Assembly (NCBI GenBank): GCA_018694455.1
Contig: JABHNP010000054.1
Coordinates: 1-6,927 of the forward strand
Length of the DNA: 6,927 bases
Source: Planctomycetaceae bacterium
Lineage (GTDB): Bacteria > Planctomycetota > Planctomycetia > Pirellulales > UBA1268
Direction of reading: 5' to 3'
Translations under genes and position numbers: made by a program
Part shown: one piece after another, positions 1 to 6,425 of the stretch
How the letters are laid out: each line of letters opens with the position of its first letter
How positions within the stretch are numbered: position 1 is the stretch's first letter
Notes under the pieces: generated by a model
What the model was told of the DNA's origin: nothing
Databases searched by the model: none
Seen by the model: only the letters and a program-made list of their open reading frames with translations

Positions 1-1
1 T

Positions 2-646
2 CGCAATCATGGTGAAAGTTCTTGGAGTGACGTTCATGATTACTCCTCTATGGCTGAGGATGTTGCCACTCTTATTGAGAATGAGTGTTCGAAACCACCC
101 GTTGTTCTTGGTCACAGCATGGGTGGCAAAGTGGCAATGTACCTTGCACTTGTCTGGCCCAATCTCATCGATCGACTCATTGTTGTTGATATTCCACCAG
201 CACGCTCTTCTGGTACGCCAATTGACTATGTTCGCGCAATGCGAGCAATACCGCTGACAACGCTTGCTCATCGCCGTGATGTGGAAGAATTACTTCGTGA
301 AACTATTCCCAATGAAAGGGTTCGAGGATTTTTAGTAACGAATATTACCACGCGACCGGCGGGTCTGGCATGGACTGTAAATCTTGATGCCATTGAAAAG
401 AATTTTGAGACAATTCTCGACTGGCCCGACTTGTTAACGACTCAGCAATTTTCCCGACAAACTCTTTTTCTAGTCGGTGAAAATTCAACTTTTGTTGCTC
501 CAGAGCATGAGGGTGTGATTCAACAATTTTTTCCAGCATCGTGTAAACAAGTCATTGAGAACGCCGGACACTGGGTCCATGTCGAGAATACAGCTGCGTT
601 TCTGAAAGCGGTACGAGCTTTTTTGGAAACCGAGTCGTGTGACTGA
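2..646 (+). CDS. Alpha/beta hydrolase, YbfF/ABHD11-type esterase (5' truncated)
   Basis: Probably a cytoplasmic serine esterase of the alpha/beta hydrolase fold; the substrate cannot be told from sequence. The frame is open from base 2 and reads RNHGESSWSDVHDYSS before the first in-window Met at 50. This matches the family's conserved 'RNHG.S......Y..MA.D' stretch, so the true start lies upstream and about 40 N-terminal residues, including the oxyanion-hole HG motif, are missing. Visible are the nucleophile elbow GHSMGG (Ser at 116-118), the Asp in VVDIPPA (188-190) and the His in NAGHWVH (569-571). In E. coli YbfF the Asp after this strand is, as I recall, the catalytic acid; here the usual late position reads GENSTFV with no Asp, which fits. 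It ends 7 nt from the convergent rluA stop codon. The family is clear; the specific function is not. Confidence 0.88.
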   Translation, partial: RNHGESSWSDVHDYSSMAEDVATLIENECSKPPVVLGHSMGGKVAMYLALVWPNLIDRLIVVDIPPARSSGTPIDYVRAMRAIPLTTLAHRRDVEELLRETIPNERVRGFLVTNITTRPAGLAWTVNLDAIEKNFETILDWPDLLTTQQFSRQTLFLVGENSTFVAPEHEGVIQQFFPASCKQVIENAGHWVHVENTAAFLKAVRAFLETESCD

Positions 647-653
647 GCCTTTT

Positions 654-1289
654 TTAAAAGGGACAGGAAGATTGCCACCCGACGCTTTCTTCAGTCATAG
701 GATGTGAAAACTGTATCGCCTGAGCATGAAGCAAAAGACGGTCTGCGGAATGTTGAGCAGAGGCATCCGCATACAATGGATCACCAAGGATTGGATGTCC
801 TAATGATGCAAGATGAACCCGTATTTGATGTGATCGACCGGTTCTTGGTTCGATTTCGAGTCGGGAATAGCCATCACGTGTTGCAAGAAGACGCCACAAG
901 GTCTGTGAGAAGCGTCCGCTTTCATGATCAACTTTGTAGCGAGGTGGCCGGTTTCGATCTCTGCCGATTGGTAGGGTGATACATCCTTGTTTTCCTGAGG
1001 GCGTTCCTTGCACAATACATTCATAAACCTTGTGTACGTTGCGCTGTTCAAATTGAAGACTGATATTCCGCTGAGAGTCTTTATTGAGTGCCATGATCAT
1101 GAGCCCTGATGTGTCTCGGTCAAGCCGATGCACAACAAGTGCTGTTGAAAATAACGTTTGTATACGACTCGAAAGGCAATCCTGTAAATCTGGGCCACGC
1201 CCTGGTACAGAGAGAAGTCCTGATGGTTTGTCGAGCACAATAAGACTTTCATCTTGATAGTGAATCGGAATATGATCTACATCACTCAT
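654..1289 (-). CDS. rluA: RluA-family pseudouridine synthase
   Basis: Converts specific uridines to pseudouridine in structured RNA. The 211-residue length and overall pattern resemble E. coli RluA (219 aa; 23S rRNA U746 and tRNA U32). The N-terminus YQDESLIVLDKPSGLLSVPG matches the RluA opening closely. The catalytic motif HRLDRDTSG (residues 54-62) contains the invariant Asp57. The segment RPPRYKVDHESG corresponds to the RluA 'RPKQKVCYETG' region, and RTGRSHQIRVHLASLGHPILGD is the conserved C-terminal core motif. There is no S4 domain, as expected for RluA rather than RluB/C/D. The ATG at 1289 starts just before the conserved strand but has no obvious Shine-Dalgarno sequence. It lies 86 nt downstream of the barrel-protein pair on the same strand and may share their transcript. 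RluA versus another short RluA-like paralogue is not fully settled, so target sites are inferred. Confidence 0.9.
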   Translation of the reverse strand: MSDVDHIPIHYQDESLIVLDKPSGLLSVPGRGPDLQDCLSSRIQTLFSTALVVHRLDRDTSGLMIMALNKDSQRNISLQFEQRNVHKVYECIVQGTPSGKQGCITLPIGRDRNRPPRYKVDHESGRFSQTLWRLLATRDGYSRLEIEPRTGRSHQIRVHLASLGHPILGDPLYADASAQHSADRLLLHAQAIQFSHPMTEESVGWQSSCPF

Positions 1290-1375
1290 TATTGAAAGCC
1301 AGTGATCGTTGATTGAAAGACTTTGGAAAAATTCCGGTACAGTGTGGAGTGTTCTTTCATTGCAGCTGTAGCGGA

Positions 1376-2434
1376 TTAATACCAGACTCCTGCACGGATA
1401 AGAAATGTATCGTCTGGATGATAGTCCGCAGTATCAGTCACATAATATTCCACGAGTCGACCAGTCACCCAGCCGGTTTCAATACGCCAGCTCACACCAA
1501 GATCTGCGGGCCGTCGTTCCCATCCAGCTAGGAGACGATAATCGTGGTACACGACAATATCATCGGCGCCAGAGTCACGACGAACAGCCCACTGATTACC
1601 ACCAAATTCGCCAGCAAGATAAACCCATTGAGCAGCTTTTGAAGTTTCTTTGAGTCGCCAGGCCAGACGAGGTCGCGGGAAGATCAATTCAAAGCGTCGA
1701 TCGTCACTTGGGGTCCAGAGGAGACCACCAGCAGGTAGAAGATTCACATCATATCGATCGAGGTAGATGACACCAGCAACGACACGGAGATCTTCACGAG
1801 CTTCCCAGGCACCAAATCCATGACCTGTGACTCGGAATGCTTGAGCACTGTCATTGACAAAGTCACTGTACCAGCCTGGTGCGACCGCTAGATCAACTCC
1901 CAGACGTTCACCGATTTTGCGCATCCAACGTGCCTGAATCCAAGATTCATACAGCGTGGCAGGAAGACCAGGATCCATCGGACCGTTTGCCTCATCCACA
2001 AATGTCCAGCCGAAACCTGGAGTGATGAGAAGAGGTGAATCCACTGTAGGTGCAGGCATGCCAAGGGTGAGGCTCATATCGAGCGTGGCAAGGCCAAGGC
2101 CGTTGCTACCAAGTCGAGGTAATTCAGTCGTCGTGAGAATGAGTTGCTGGAGGGCACCAGGCTTTGCACCTGGAGGAAGTTTTCGACCGGGAGGGTTATT
2201 TTCCTGTCGTGGCTGACCGGGCGGAGCAACATCGTCAGGGAGGAGTGGTTCGGTCAGGTCTTGAGGATCACCGAGTGCGGCAAAGCGAATCTTTTCAAAA
2301 AAACTAGTATCAAGCGAATCGACTGGCGGGAGTGGAATGATTTCGTCACCATATGTCAATGAATCCCATGGCTGCCAGGTAAAGCCTACGATAAGAAGCA
2401 ACCATGATATGTTACGACGCTTTTGAGAAGTCAT
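1376..2434 (-). CDS. Exported beta-barrel protein, DUF6268-like (paralogue 1)
   Basis: A 352-residue protein, probably in the outer membrane; its function is unknown. An ATG at 2446 is possible, but the ATG at 2434 is preceded by GGAGAAGAAT, a good ribosome binding site, and gives a cleaner signal peptide: MTSQKRRN, a hydrophobic stretch SWLLLIVGF, then a possible cleavage near LTYG/DE. A Pro/Gly-rich linker (about residues 60-100) precedes a region of alternating aromatic and polar residues typical of beta strands. Shared with the upstream paralogue are PLLITPGFG, LPATLYESW, GVIYLDR (residues 221-227), LLPAGGLLWTP, FPRPRLAWR and YLAGEFGGNQW. The last residues are VWY; a terminal aromatic residue is usual for outer-membrane barrels. 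This pattern is what I recall for planctomycete DUF6268 proteins; a profile search would settle it. It starts 17 nt after the paralogue's stop, consistent with an operon. Confidence 0.75.
   Translation of the reverse strand: MTSQKRRNISWLLLIVGFTWQPWDSLTYGDEIIPLPPVDSLDTSFFEKIRFAALGDPQDLTEPLLPDDVAPPGQPRQENNPPGRKLPPGAKPGALQQLILTTTELPRLGSNGLGLATLDMSLTLGMPAPTVDSPLLITPGFGWTFVDEANGPMDPGLPATLYESWIQARWMRKIGERLGVDLAVAPGWYSDFVNDSAQAFRVTGHGFGAWEAREDLRVVAGVIYLDRYDVNLLPAGGLLWTPSDDRRFELIFPRPRLAWRLKETSKAAQWVYLAGEFGGNQWAVRRDSGADDIVVYHDYRLLAGWERRPADLGVSWRIETGWVTGRLVEYYVTDTADYHPDDTFLIRAGVWY
1754..1774 (-). repeat. 21-nt exact repeat inside paralogue 1 (copy A)
   Basis: This stretch is identical, base for base, to 2869-2889 in the neighbouring paralogue. 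Both copies encode GVIYLDR in the same frame and the identity stops exactly at the codon boundaries. The two genes are otherwise much diverged at DNA level. Confidence 0.85.
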
Positions 2435-2451
2435 ATTCTTCTCCACATGCG

Positions 2452-3735
2452 TTAGTAGGCAAGGCCTAACCGAAACATAATCGTACTTGGGAGATCAACA
2501 ATTTGCTGTATGCCGGTTGCTGGGTCACCGACACCGTTCACATAAAAAAGTTGACGATAAAAGGCATAGCCGATTTCGAAATTTCCAGAGAAGCCAGTTG
2601 TGGCAAGAGGTACCCATTCTGTACCGAGTGAAATTCGAATATCGTTGTAGTCAAAGTTCTGGATAAATCCTTTTGAACCACCGGCATTTACATTTCTAAA
2701 TGTCCAACGACCGCCACCATATTCACCAGCCACATAGCCCCACCATGCATGTCGACGGGTTTGTCCAAAACGCCACATGGCCCGCGGAGCTGGAAAGAAT
2801 ATGTCATATTGGGAGGTTGCATTGGGTGTCCATGTAAATCCCACTGCGGGTAATATTTTTACCTGATTTCGATCGAGGTAGATGACACCCAGTTTGCCTT
2901 GAAAAGTAGGAGTCATATTTAATGTGCCAATCGCTCGTCCCATCAGACGCCAGCTATCTGTGACAAGAACATCCCAGTTTGAATAGATGCCGAGACGGAG
3001 ACCAAATTCTGCACCAAAGAGTGGTGTGAATTGTGGATTCCATGCTGCGTCAAGAAAGCTGTCGTAGGTATTACCAGGGAGTTGAGGACTAAAAGGTTGT
3101 CCAGCAACCCCTGCGAGTGGACTACTTTGAGGACCACCCCATAGCTGCATGCCAAAACCGGGGGTGAGCAGGAGCGGGGCTCGATTGATATTCGCTGGTG
3201 AATTCATAAAAAATGGGAGTGCGAACGTAGCCGATGTATCGAGTTCATTGACAGCGACAGAGTTTCCTCTGCCAGTTCCTAGAATATATGTCCAACTTCC
3301 TCGTACTCCCTGATAAGCCCGCATTGATTGCTGGTAGGTCTGCTGAAACCATTCGCTTTGCTGTGTCGGTGGTTGTGGATAGCCAACCGGCAATGTGGAT
3401 GATGGATTACTTGGAACGATAGGCGGTGGCGCTGTTGAATAGCCTGGGTAACCAGGCTGTCCGTTTACGGCTGAGGTGGCCCATGTTGGTGGTGGATTTG
3501 TTCCAGGGTTCGTCGCAGGCACAGGGTAGATCTGGCTTGCCTGTGGTCCGTAGGGATCCCAGGCAGGAGGTGGAGGCGAAAGCGGATATCCGTATGGTGA
3601 TGCCTGTGCAATTCTGTCGAGAGATGAACTTGCCGGAGGTGGTATCTGTACGGTCTGCGCAGCAGCGTCTGTATCTGTAATGAATACAGATATGCCCACG
3701 AACAAGACAATGAGTGAAAAGAGCGTTACTCGCAC
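2452..3735 (-). CDS. Exported Pro-rich beta-barrel protein, DUF6268-like (paralogue 2)
   Basis: A 427-residue probable outer-membrane protein of unknown function. It starts at a GTG; the frame stays open upstream to a stop at 3841-3843 but offers no ATG, GTG or TTG, so this is the best start. A signal peptide fits immediately: MRVTLFSLIVLFVGISVFIT, then cleavage near DAAA/QT. Residues about 31-140 are low-complexity and rich in Pro, Tyr, Ser and Gln (for example YPLSPPPPAWDPYGP), perhaps a linker to the peptidoglycan or cell surface. The C-terminal part (about 150-427) is the barrel-like region, with PLLLTPGFG, LPGNTYDSF, GVIYLDR (283-289), ILPAVGFTWTP, FPAPRAMWR and YVAGEYGGGRW, ending in LAY. 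It is the longer paralogue of the downstream gene and is likely first in a minus-strand operon. No strong Shine-Dalgarno sequence is visible. The family name DUF6268 comes from memory of similar planctomycete proteins. Confidence 0.75.
   Translation of the reverse strand: MRVTLFSLIVLFVGISVFITDTDAAAQTVQIPPPASSSLDRIAQASPYGYPLSPPPPAWDPYGPQASQIYPVPATNPGTNPPPTWATSAVNGQPGYPGYSTAPPPIVPSNPSSTLPVGYPQPPTQQSEWFQQTYQQSMRAYQGVRGSWTYILGTGRGNSVAVNELDTSATFALPFFMNSPANINRAPLLLTPGFGMQLWGGPQSSPLAGVAGQPFSPQLPGNTYDSFLDAAWNPQFTPLFGAEFGLRLGIYSNWDVLVTDSWRLMGRAIGTLNMTPTFQGKLGVIYLDRNQVKILPAVGFTWTPNATSQYDIFFPAPRAMWRFGQTRRHAWWGYVAGEYGGGRWTFRNVNAGGSKGFIQNFDYNDIRISLGTEWVPLATTGFSGNFEIGYAFYRQLFYVNGVGDPATGIQQIVDLPSTIMFRLGLAY
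2869..2889 (-). repeat. 21-nt exact repeat inside paralogue 2 (copy B)
   Basis: Second copy of the block at 1754-1774. It encodes GVIYLDR at residues 283-289 of the longer barrel protein. All seven codons are the same in both genes, including synonymous positions. Confidence 0.85.
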
Positions 3736-4047
3736 GCGGTCGTCGACCCATGCAGCGGGAATTGGTCGGAGCCATCCAGATGTTTCTGAATATTTGACCC
3801 CAACTCTTGCCTTGTGGGTACCGCGCAGATGGGATACGGGTCAATATCGCCAACGTGCCATTACTTCTCCTGCACCATGCTATGGCCTTTAGATAGCGTA
3901 GACTTCCCTCTTTGACAGAATTTTCAGATGGTCCACAAACAGAGGTCTTTCTGATGGCTTGTATCGGTGGAGATGTCATTTCTTCCGCCGCTGTACGCGT
4001 CAAAATAAACGACTGCGTAGACGTATCATAATTCAAGGTAGGAGCCG
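3736..4047. other. Divergent intergenic spacer, no convincing gene
   Basis: About 310 bases separate the GTG of the barrel-protein gene (minus) from the birA ATG (plus), so promoters for both should lie here. On the plus strand a perfect -35-like TTGACA sits at 3912-3917, but the best -10 at 16-17 nt spacing (around 3934-3940) matches poorly, so I do not call a promoter. A minus-strand open frame covers the spacer (3407-4036), but its translation is Arg/Cys/Thr-rich and looks like no protein I know, and its second half overlaps the barrel gene in another frame. I see no strong hairpin or riboswitch-like structure. Confidence 0.5.
4036..4044 (+). promoter_or_regulatory. Ribosome binding site of birA
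   Basis: The sequence AAGGTAGGAG lies directly upstream of the ATG at 4048. AAGG at 4036-4039 is 8 nt from the start codon and GGAG at 4041-4044 is 3 nt from it. This purine-rich patch supports the ATG at 4048 as the start. Confidence 0.6.
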
Positions 4048-4917
4048 ATGAGACAGCAGCACGTCAACAGCGAACATCTGCAACGGATAACATCACTCAA
4101 GACCGTCGAATGCCACGCAGAACTTGCGTCGACAATGGATAGAGCAAAAGCATTAGCTACCGATCCATCGACACAACTTCCTGCTTTAGTCATAGCTTCT
4201 TATCAACGAAACGGTCGCGGTCGTCGTGGTGCTGGGTGGTGGCAGCCGTCAGGCAGTCTGGCAATGACCTTTGTGATGAAAATTCCAACAGAGAGAAAAA
4301 TAGTAGGAGGTATTCTCCCGGTTTGGTCACTTGCGTGTGGTCTTGCCGTAGTGGAGTCTCTGCAACAACTCAATCCAGAGTTAAAACCTCTTGTGCGCTG
4401 GCCAAACGACATTGAAATGAAAGGTAGGAAACTTGCAGGTTTGCTTGTAGAAGCCACGACAACACAAAAATTACTTATTGGTATTGGAATCAATTCAGAC
4501 GGTTCAAAAGATGATGCACCTCTGGCCCTCCGGGATCGACTGATTACGATACCTGATGTCTTAGGAACATCTATCTCACACAATGATCTTCTTGGAATCC
4601 TTATTCCACGCATTGAAAAAAATGTATGTGATGCAACGAGTCCCTCTACATGCCAATCTATTCTTGAAAGATATAAAGCACACTGCAGTTTGACTGACAC
4701 GTCCATAAAACTTTTTGACGTTTTGTGTATAGATTTGAAAAATGAACTCGAAAACCAGGTGGCTCACCAGAAAACTACCCTCGTGGGTTTCTGTAAAGGT
4801 ATTGATGAAGTAGGTCGTCTCCTTATTGAGACACCACATGAGACACTAGCGGTACTTGCAGGCAGTCTGACAGATCCTCTATCAATCTGGAGAAGTGACG
4901 ATTCCACCCTTTGTTAA
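4048..4917 (+). CDS. birA: Biotin--[acetyl-CoA-carboxylase] ligase (biotin-protein ligase, no HTH)
   Basis: Joins biotin to ATP to form biotinyl-5'-AMP and transfers it to a lysine of biotin carboxyl carrier proteins in the cytoplasm. In the 289 residues the family motifs come in order: STMDRAKAL (28-36), the biotinyl-AMP binding loop GRGRRGAGWW (56-65), RWPND (117-121), K128-LAGLLVE with the Lys equivalent to E. coli Lys183, and GIGIN (145-149). The C-terminal small domain (about 215-278) carries GIDEVGRLLIETP. There is no N-terminal winged-helix domain, so this is a monofunctional (group I) ligase that should not repress biotin genes as E. coli BirA does. A strong AAGGTAGGAG ribosome binding site supports the ATG. 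The gene is convergent with the methyltransferase gene, with 10 nt between the stop codons, and divergent from the barrel-protein operon. No biotin genes are nearby. Confidence 0.93.
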   Translation: MRQQHVNSEHLQRITSLKTVECHAELASTMDRAKALATDPSTQLPALVIASYQRNGRGRRGAGWWQPSGSLAMTFVMKIPTERKIVGGILPVWSLACGLAVVESLQQLNPELKPLVRWPNDIEMKGRKLAGLLVEATTTQKLLIGIGINSDGSKDDAPLALRDRLITIPDVLGTSISHNDLLGILIPRIEKNVCDATSPSTCQSILERYKAHCSLTDTSIKLFDVLCIDLKNELENQVAHQKTTLVGFCKGIDEVGRLLIETPHETLAVLAGSLTDPLSIWRSDDSTLC

Positions 4918-4927
4918 ACCATGTCGT

Positions 4928-6013
4928 TCACCTTTTTTGAGCATGATTTTTCTGTGCAACGAGACAGATTTCTTGACCACCTGTTGAAAGTTGCTGAACT
5001 TGGGTCTGGTATCCCCATGAGGCAAACGAAGTACACCATTGGCCAATTTTTTCAGCAATTGATACATCAGAAAGTTTAAGTGTCGCAATGATTCCTCGTG
5101 GCCGAAGTGAGGGTGATACAAGAATTCGCTCAAGAGCGGCCATCGTGCTAGCGGGGTCAATATTCATATCGGTTAAAATCCAGTCGAAACCATGAAAGGT
5201 CCTGATTCTTACGTCCCGAGCGCGTTTTTTCCAATGTGTGAAACGCGCATGTTCGGCAATCTGAGAATCTATTGCAGCTGGATCAACGCCAACGACTTCG
5301 AGATCGGCTTCTAAAAGACGTTGGCAGGCTCCCCCAGGCGCAGCTCCAAGTTCACAGACCCGCTCACCTGGTTCAAAATTGATTCCGAAACGGGCAATCG
5401 CTTCATCAAGCTTAAGCCATGCCCGAGAAATTTTCTGAGCTGGAATTTGATGCGTGTAATAACCCCCAGGCCATTGTCCGGCTCGAGATTCGTTATTGTG
5501 TACCCCAATCCACCATCGATCCTCGGAATCAATAACGCAGTCTAGGATAAGGTGCGTGGTGGATAGAAAAAGATTCTCATTGAGACTGACAAAAGATTCC
5601 GTGAGTTTACGGTGGATGGATTCAGTATCAACTTTCAGACGAGGATCACGTTTCCACACATGAACGGCCTGAAAGTGTATTGACGTGAGTAAGTGGTGGG
5701 TAGCAGCAACTCGTTCTTCTATTGTCTGGCCAGTGACTTGTCCGAGTGAACGAATACCAATTCGAGCAAAAACGAGGTTGTCTAGAACATCAGCTGGAAT
5801 TTCAAAGTCGTTCCACTGTGAGTCTTTCAGAGTCTGTGGAGGTACTCGAAACGTTACGAGACCTTTTCGCCAGTATGATTTTTGAAATGACGGGAAAGCG
5901 ATCTTTTGCCGAATTTCTAGAGCAGGTTCACTACCATGCCGGCATCCGATAAGGAGAAACTCACCTTGTTGGATATCGGCTGCAGTGTCGCCTTTTGGTA
6001 TCTCGACATTCAT
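4928..6013 (-). CDS. rlmM: RlmM-like 23S rRNA 2'-O-ribose methyltransferase (SAM-dependent, FtsJ-type)
   Basis: Probably methylates a ribose 2'-OH in rRNA using S-adenosylmethionine; E. coli RlmM modifies C2498 of 23S rRNA. At 361 residues it is near the RlmM length (366). The N-terminal part (about 18-110) contains LLIGCRHGSEPALE, like the THUMP-related start of RlmM ('CRPGFE'). The C-terminal half is a Rossmann methyltransferase with SAM motif CELGAAPGG (220-228) and GVDPAAID. The K-D-K-E tetrad typical of FtsJ-type 2'-O-methyltransferases can be placed: Lys201 in SRAWLKLDEA, Asp282 in ILTDM, Lys313 in ATLKLSD, Glu348 in GQEICLV. The ATG at 6013 has no Shine-Dalgarno sequence. Only about 50 nt separate the start from the terminator at 6064, so any own promoter must sit in that AT-rich stretch. 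The enzyme class is solid; the exact target is inferred. Confidence 0.85.
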   Translation of the reverse strand: MNVEIPKGDTAADIQQGEFLLIGCRHGSEPALEIRQKIAFPSFQKSYWRKGLVTFRVPPQTLKDSQWNDFEIPADVLDNLVFARIGIRSLGQVTGQTIEERVAATHHLLTSIHFQAVHVWKRDPRLKVDTESIHRKLTESFVSLNENLFLSTTHLILDCVIDSEDRWWIGVHNNESRAGQWPGGYYTHQIPAQKISRAWLKLDEAIARFGINFEPGERVCELGAAPGGACQRLLEADLEVVGVDPAAIDSQIAEHARFTHWKKRARDVRIRTFHGFDWILTDMNIDPASTMAALERILVSPSLRPRGIIATLKLSDVSIAEKIGQWCTSFASWGYQTQVQQLSTGGQEICLVAQKNHAQKR

Positions 6014-6063
6014 GAATATGTATCAAACTGAAATGACCAGAAAATTTATCGATCAATAAAATG

Positions 6064-6099
6064 AGGCCGGCCCGGGCGCCCAAGAGCCCGGGCCGGCCT
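6064..6099 (-). terminator. Intrinsic terminator hairpin, 14-bp GC-rich stem
   Basis: A perfect inverted repeat, AGGCCGGCCCGGGC (6064-6077) and GCCCGGGCCGGCCT (6086-6099), encloses an 8-nt loop. Read on the minus strand the stem is followed by CATTTTATT, a better U-rich tail than the plus-strand TTTCTCGTC. It therefore most likely ends the transcript of the lysine-rich gene (stop at 6212) before the methyltransferase gene. No plus-strand gene ends here, though some bidirectional activity is possible. Confidence 0.8.
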
Positions 6100-6211
6100 T
6101 TCTCGTCAGAACAATGGCATGTTCGCCATCGCTGTTCACCGAGCCCGAATAAAATATTCGTACATTAGGAACATTCGATGGAAACCGCCTTTAAGTCACG
6201 TCAAAGACGAA
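6100..6211 (-). other. 3' untranslated stretch of the lysine-rich gene
   Basis: About 110 bases lie between the stop codon of the lysine-rich gene and its terminator. They hold two small inverted repeats: CGAATA/TATTCG (6146-6151 and 6155-6160, 3-nt loop) and ATGGC/GCCAT (6114-6118 and 6125-6129). No gene is evident. Either repeat may be chance. Confidence 0.4.
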
Positions 6212-6406
6212 TTAGGCGTGGCCCTTTTTCTTGGCAGCCTTCTTCTTCTTCGCAACTTTCTTCTTGGCTACTTTTTTCTTAGCAACCTTTTTCTTAGCAA
6301 CCTTTTTCTTAGCAACCTTTTTCTTGGCTACCTTTTTCTTAGCAACCTTTTTCTTGGCTACCTTTTTCTTGGCGACCTTCTTCTTTGCAGCCTTCTTCTT
6401 GGCCAT
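6212..6406 (-). CDS. Lysine-rich histone H1-like protein with VAKKK repeats
   Basis: A 64-residue, extremely basic protein: 37 Lys, 15 Ala, 9 Val, no acidic residues and no aromatics. Its order is MAKKK-AAKKK, nine perfect VAKKK pentads (residues 11-55), then KAAKKKGHA. Such Lys/Ala repeats resemble the C-terminal tail of eukaryotic histone H1 and of bacterial H1-like proteins (chlamydial Hc, Bordetella BpH1), which bind nucleic acid through charge; here there is no globular domain. The likely role is DNA or RNA binding in the nucleoid, but this is inferred from composition only. The frame is open upstream to an ATG at 6568, but the ATG at 6406 has a near-ideal AAGGAG (6414-6419) 7 nt before it, and the extra 54 residues look unrelated, so I chose 6406. 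It has a candidate promoter at 6540-6568 and a terminator at 6064-6099, suggesting a single-gene transcript. Confidence 0.85.
   Translation of the reverse strand: MAKKKAAKKKVAKKKVAKKKVAKKKVAKKKVAKKKVAKKKVAKKKVAKKKVAKKKKAAKKKGHA
6242..6376 (-). repeat. 15-bp tandem repeat (nine units) coding VAKKK
   Basis: Nine consecutive 15-bp units each encode VAKKK with no amino-acid change. Sense-strand units fall mainly into two synonymous types, GTAGCC (three units) and GTTGCT (four), mostly followed by AAG AAA AAG; the edge units use GTCGCC and GTTGCG. This suggests growth by unit duplication, and copy number may vary between strains. Confidence 0.9.
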
Positions 6407-6413
6407 TGAATGG

Positions 6414-6419
6414 CTCCTT
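6414..6419 (-). promoter_or_regulatory. Near-consensus Shine-Dalgarno AAGGAG
   Basis: AAGGAG on the minus strand lies 7 nt upstream of the ATG at 6406. It is the clearest ribosome binding site in the window and decides the start of the lysine-rich gene. It points to strong translation. Confidence 0.8.
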
Positions 6420-6425
6420 GCCAGT

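Noticed and set aside
648..661. CCTTTT/AAAAGG inverted repeat between the convergent hydrolase and rluA genes as a bidirectional terminator
   Set aside because: Only 6 bp, mostly A-T, with a 2-nt loop that overlaps the rluA stop codon; too unstable for a confident call.
2435..2446. Upstream ATG at 2446 as start of barrel paralogue 1
   Set aside because: No ribosome binding site precedes it, while GGAG sits correctly before the ATG at 2434, which also gives a better signal peptide.
3912..3940. Promoter for birA based on TTGACA at 3912
   Set aside because: No acceptable -10 box at 16-18 nt spacing; a single perfect hexamer is not enough.
3407..4036. 209-codon minus-strand open frame
   Set aside because: Arg/Cys/Ser-rich translation without recognisable motifs; about half overlaps the Pro-rich part of the barrel gene in another frame; no ribosome binding site.
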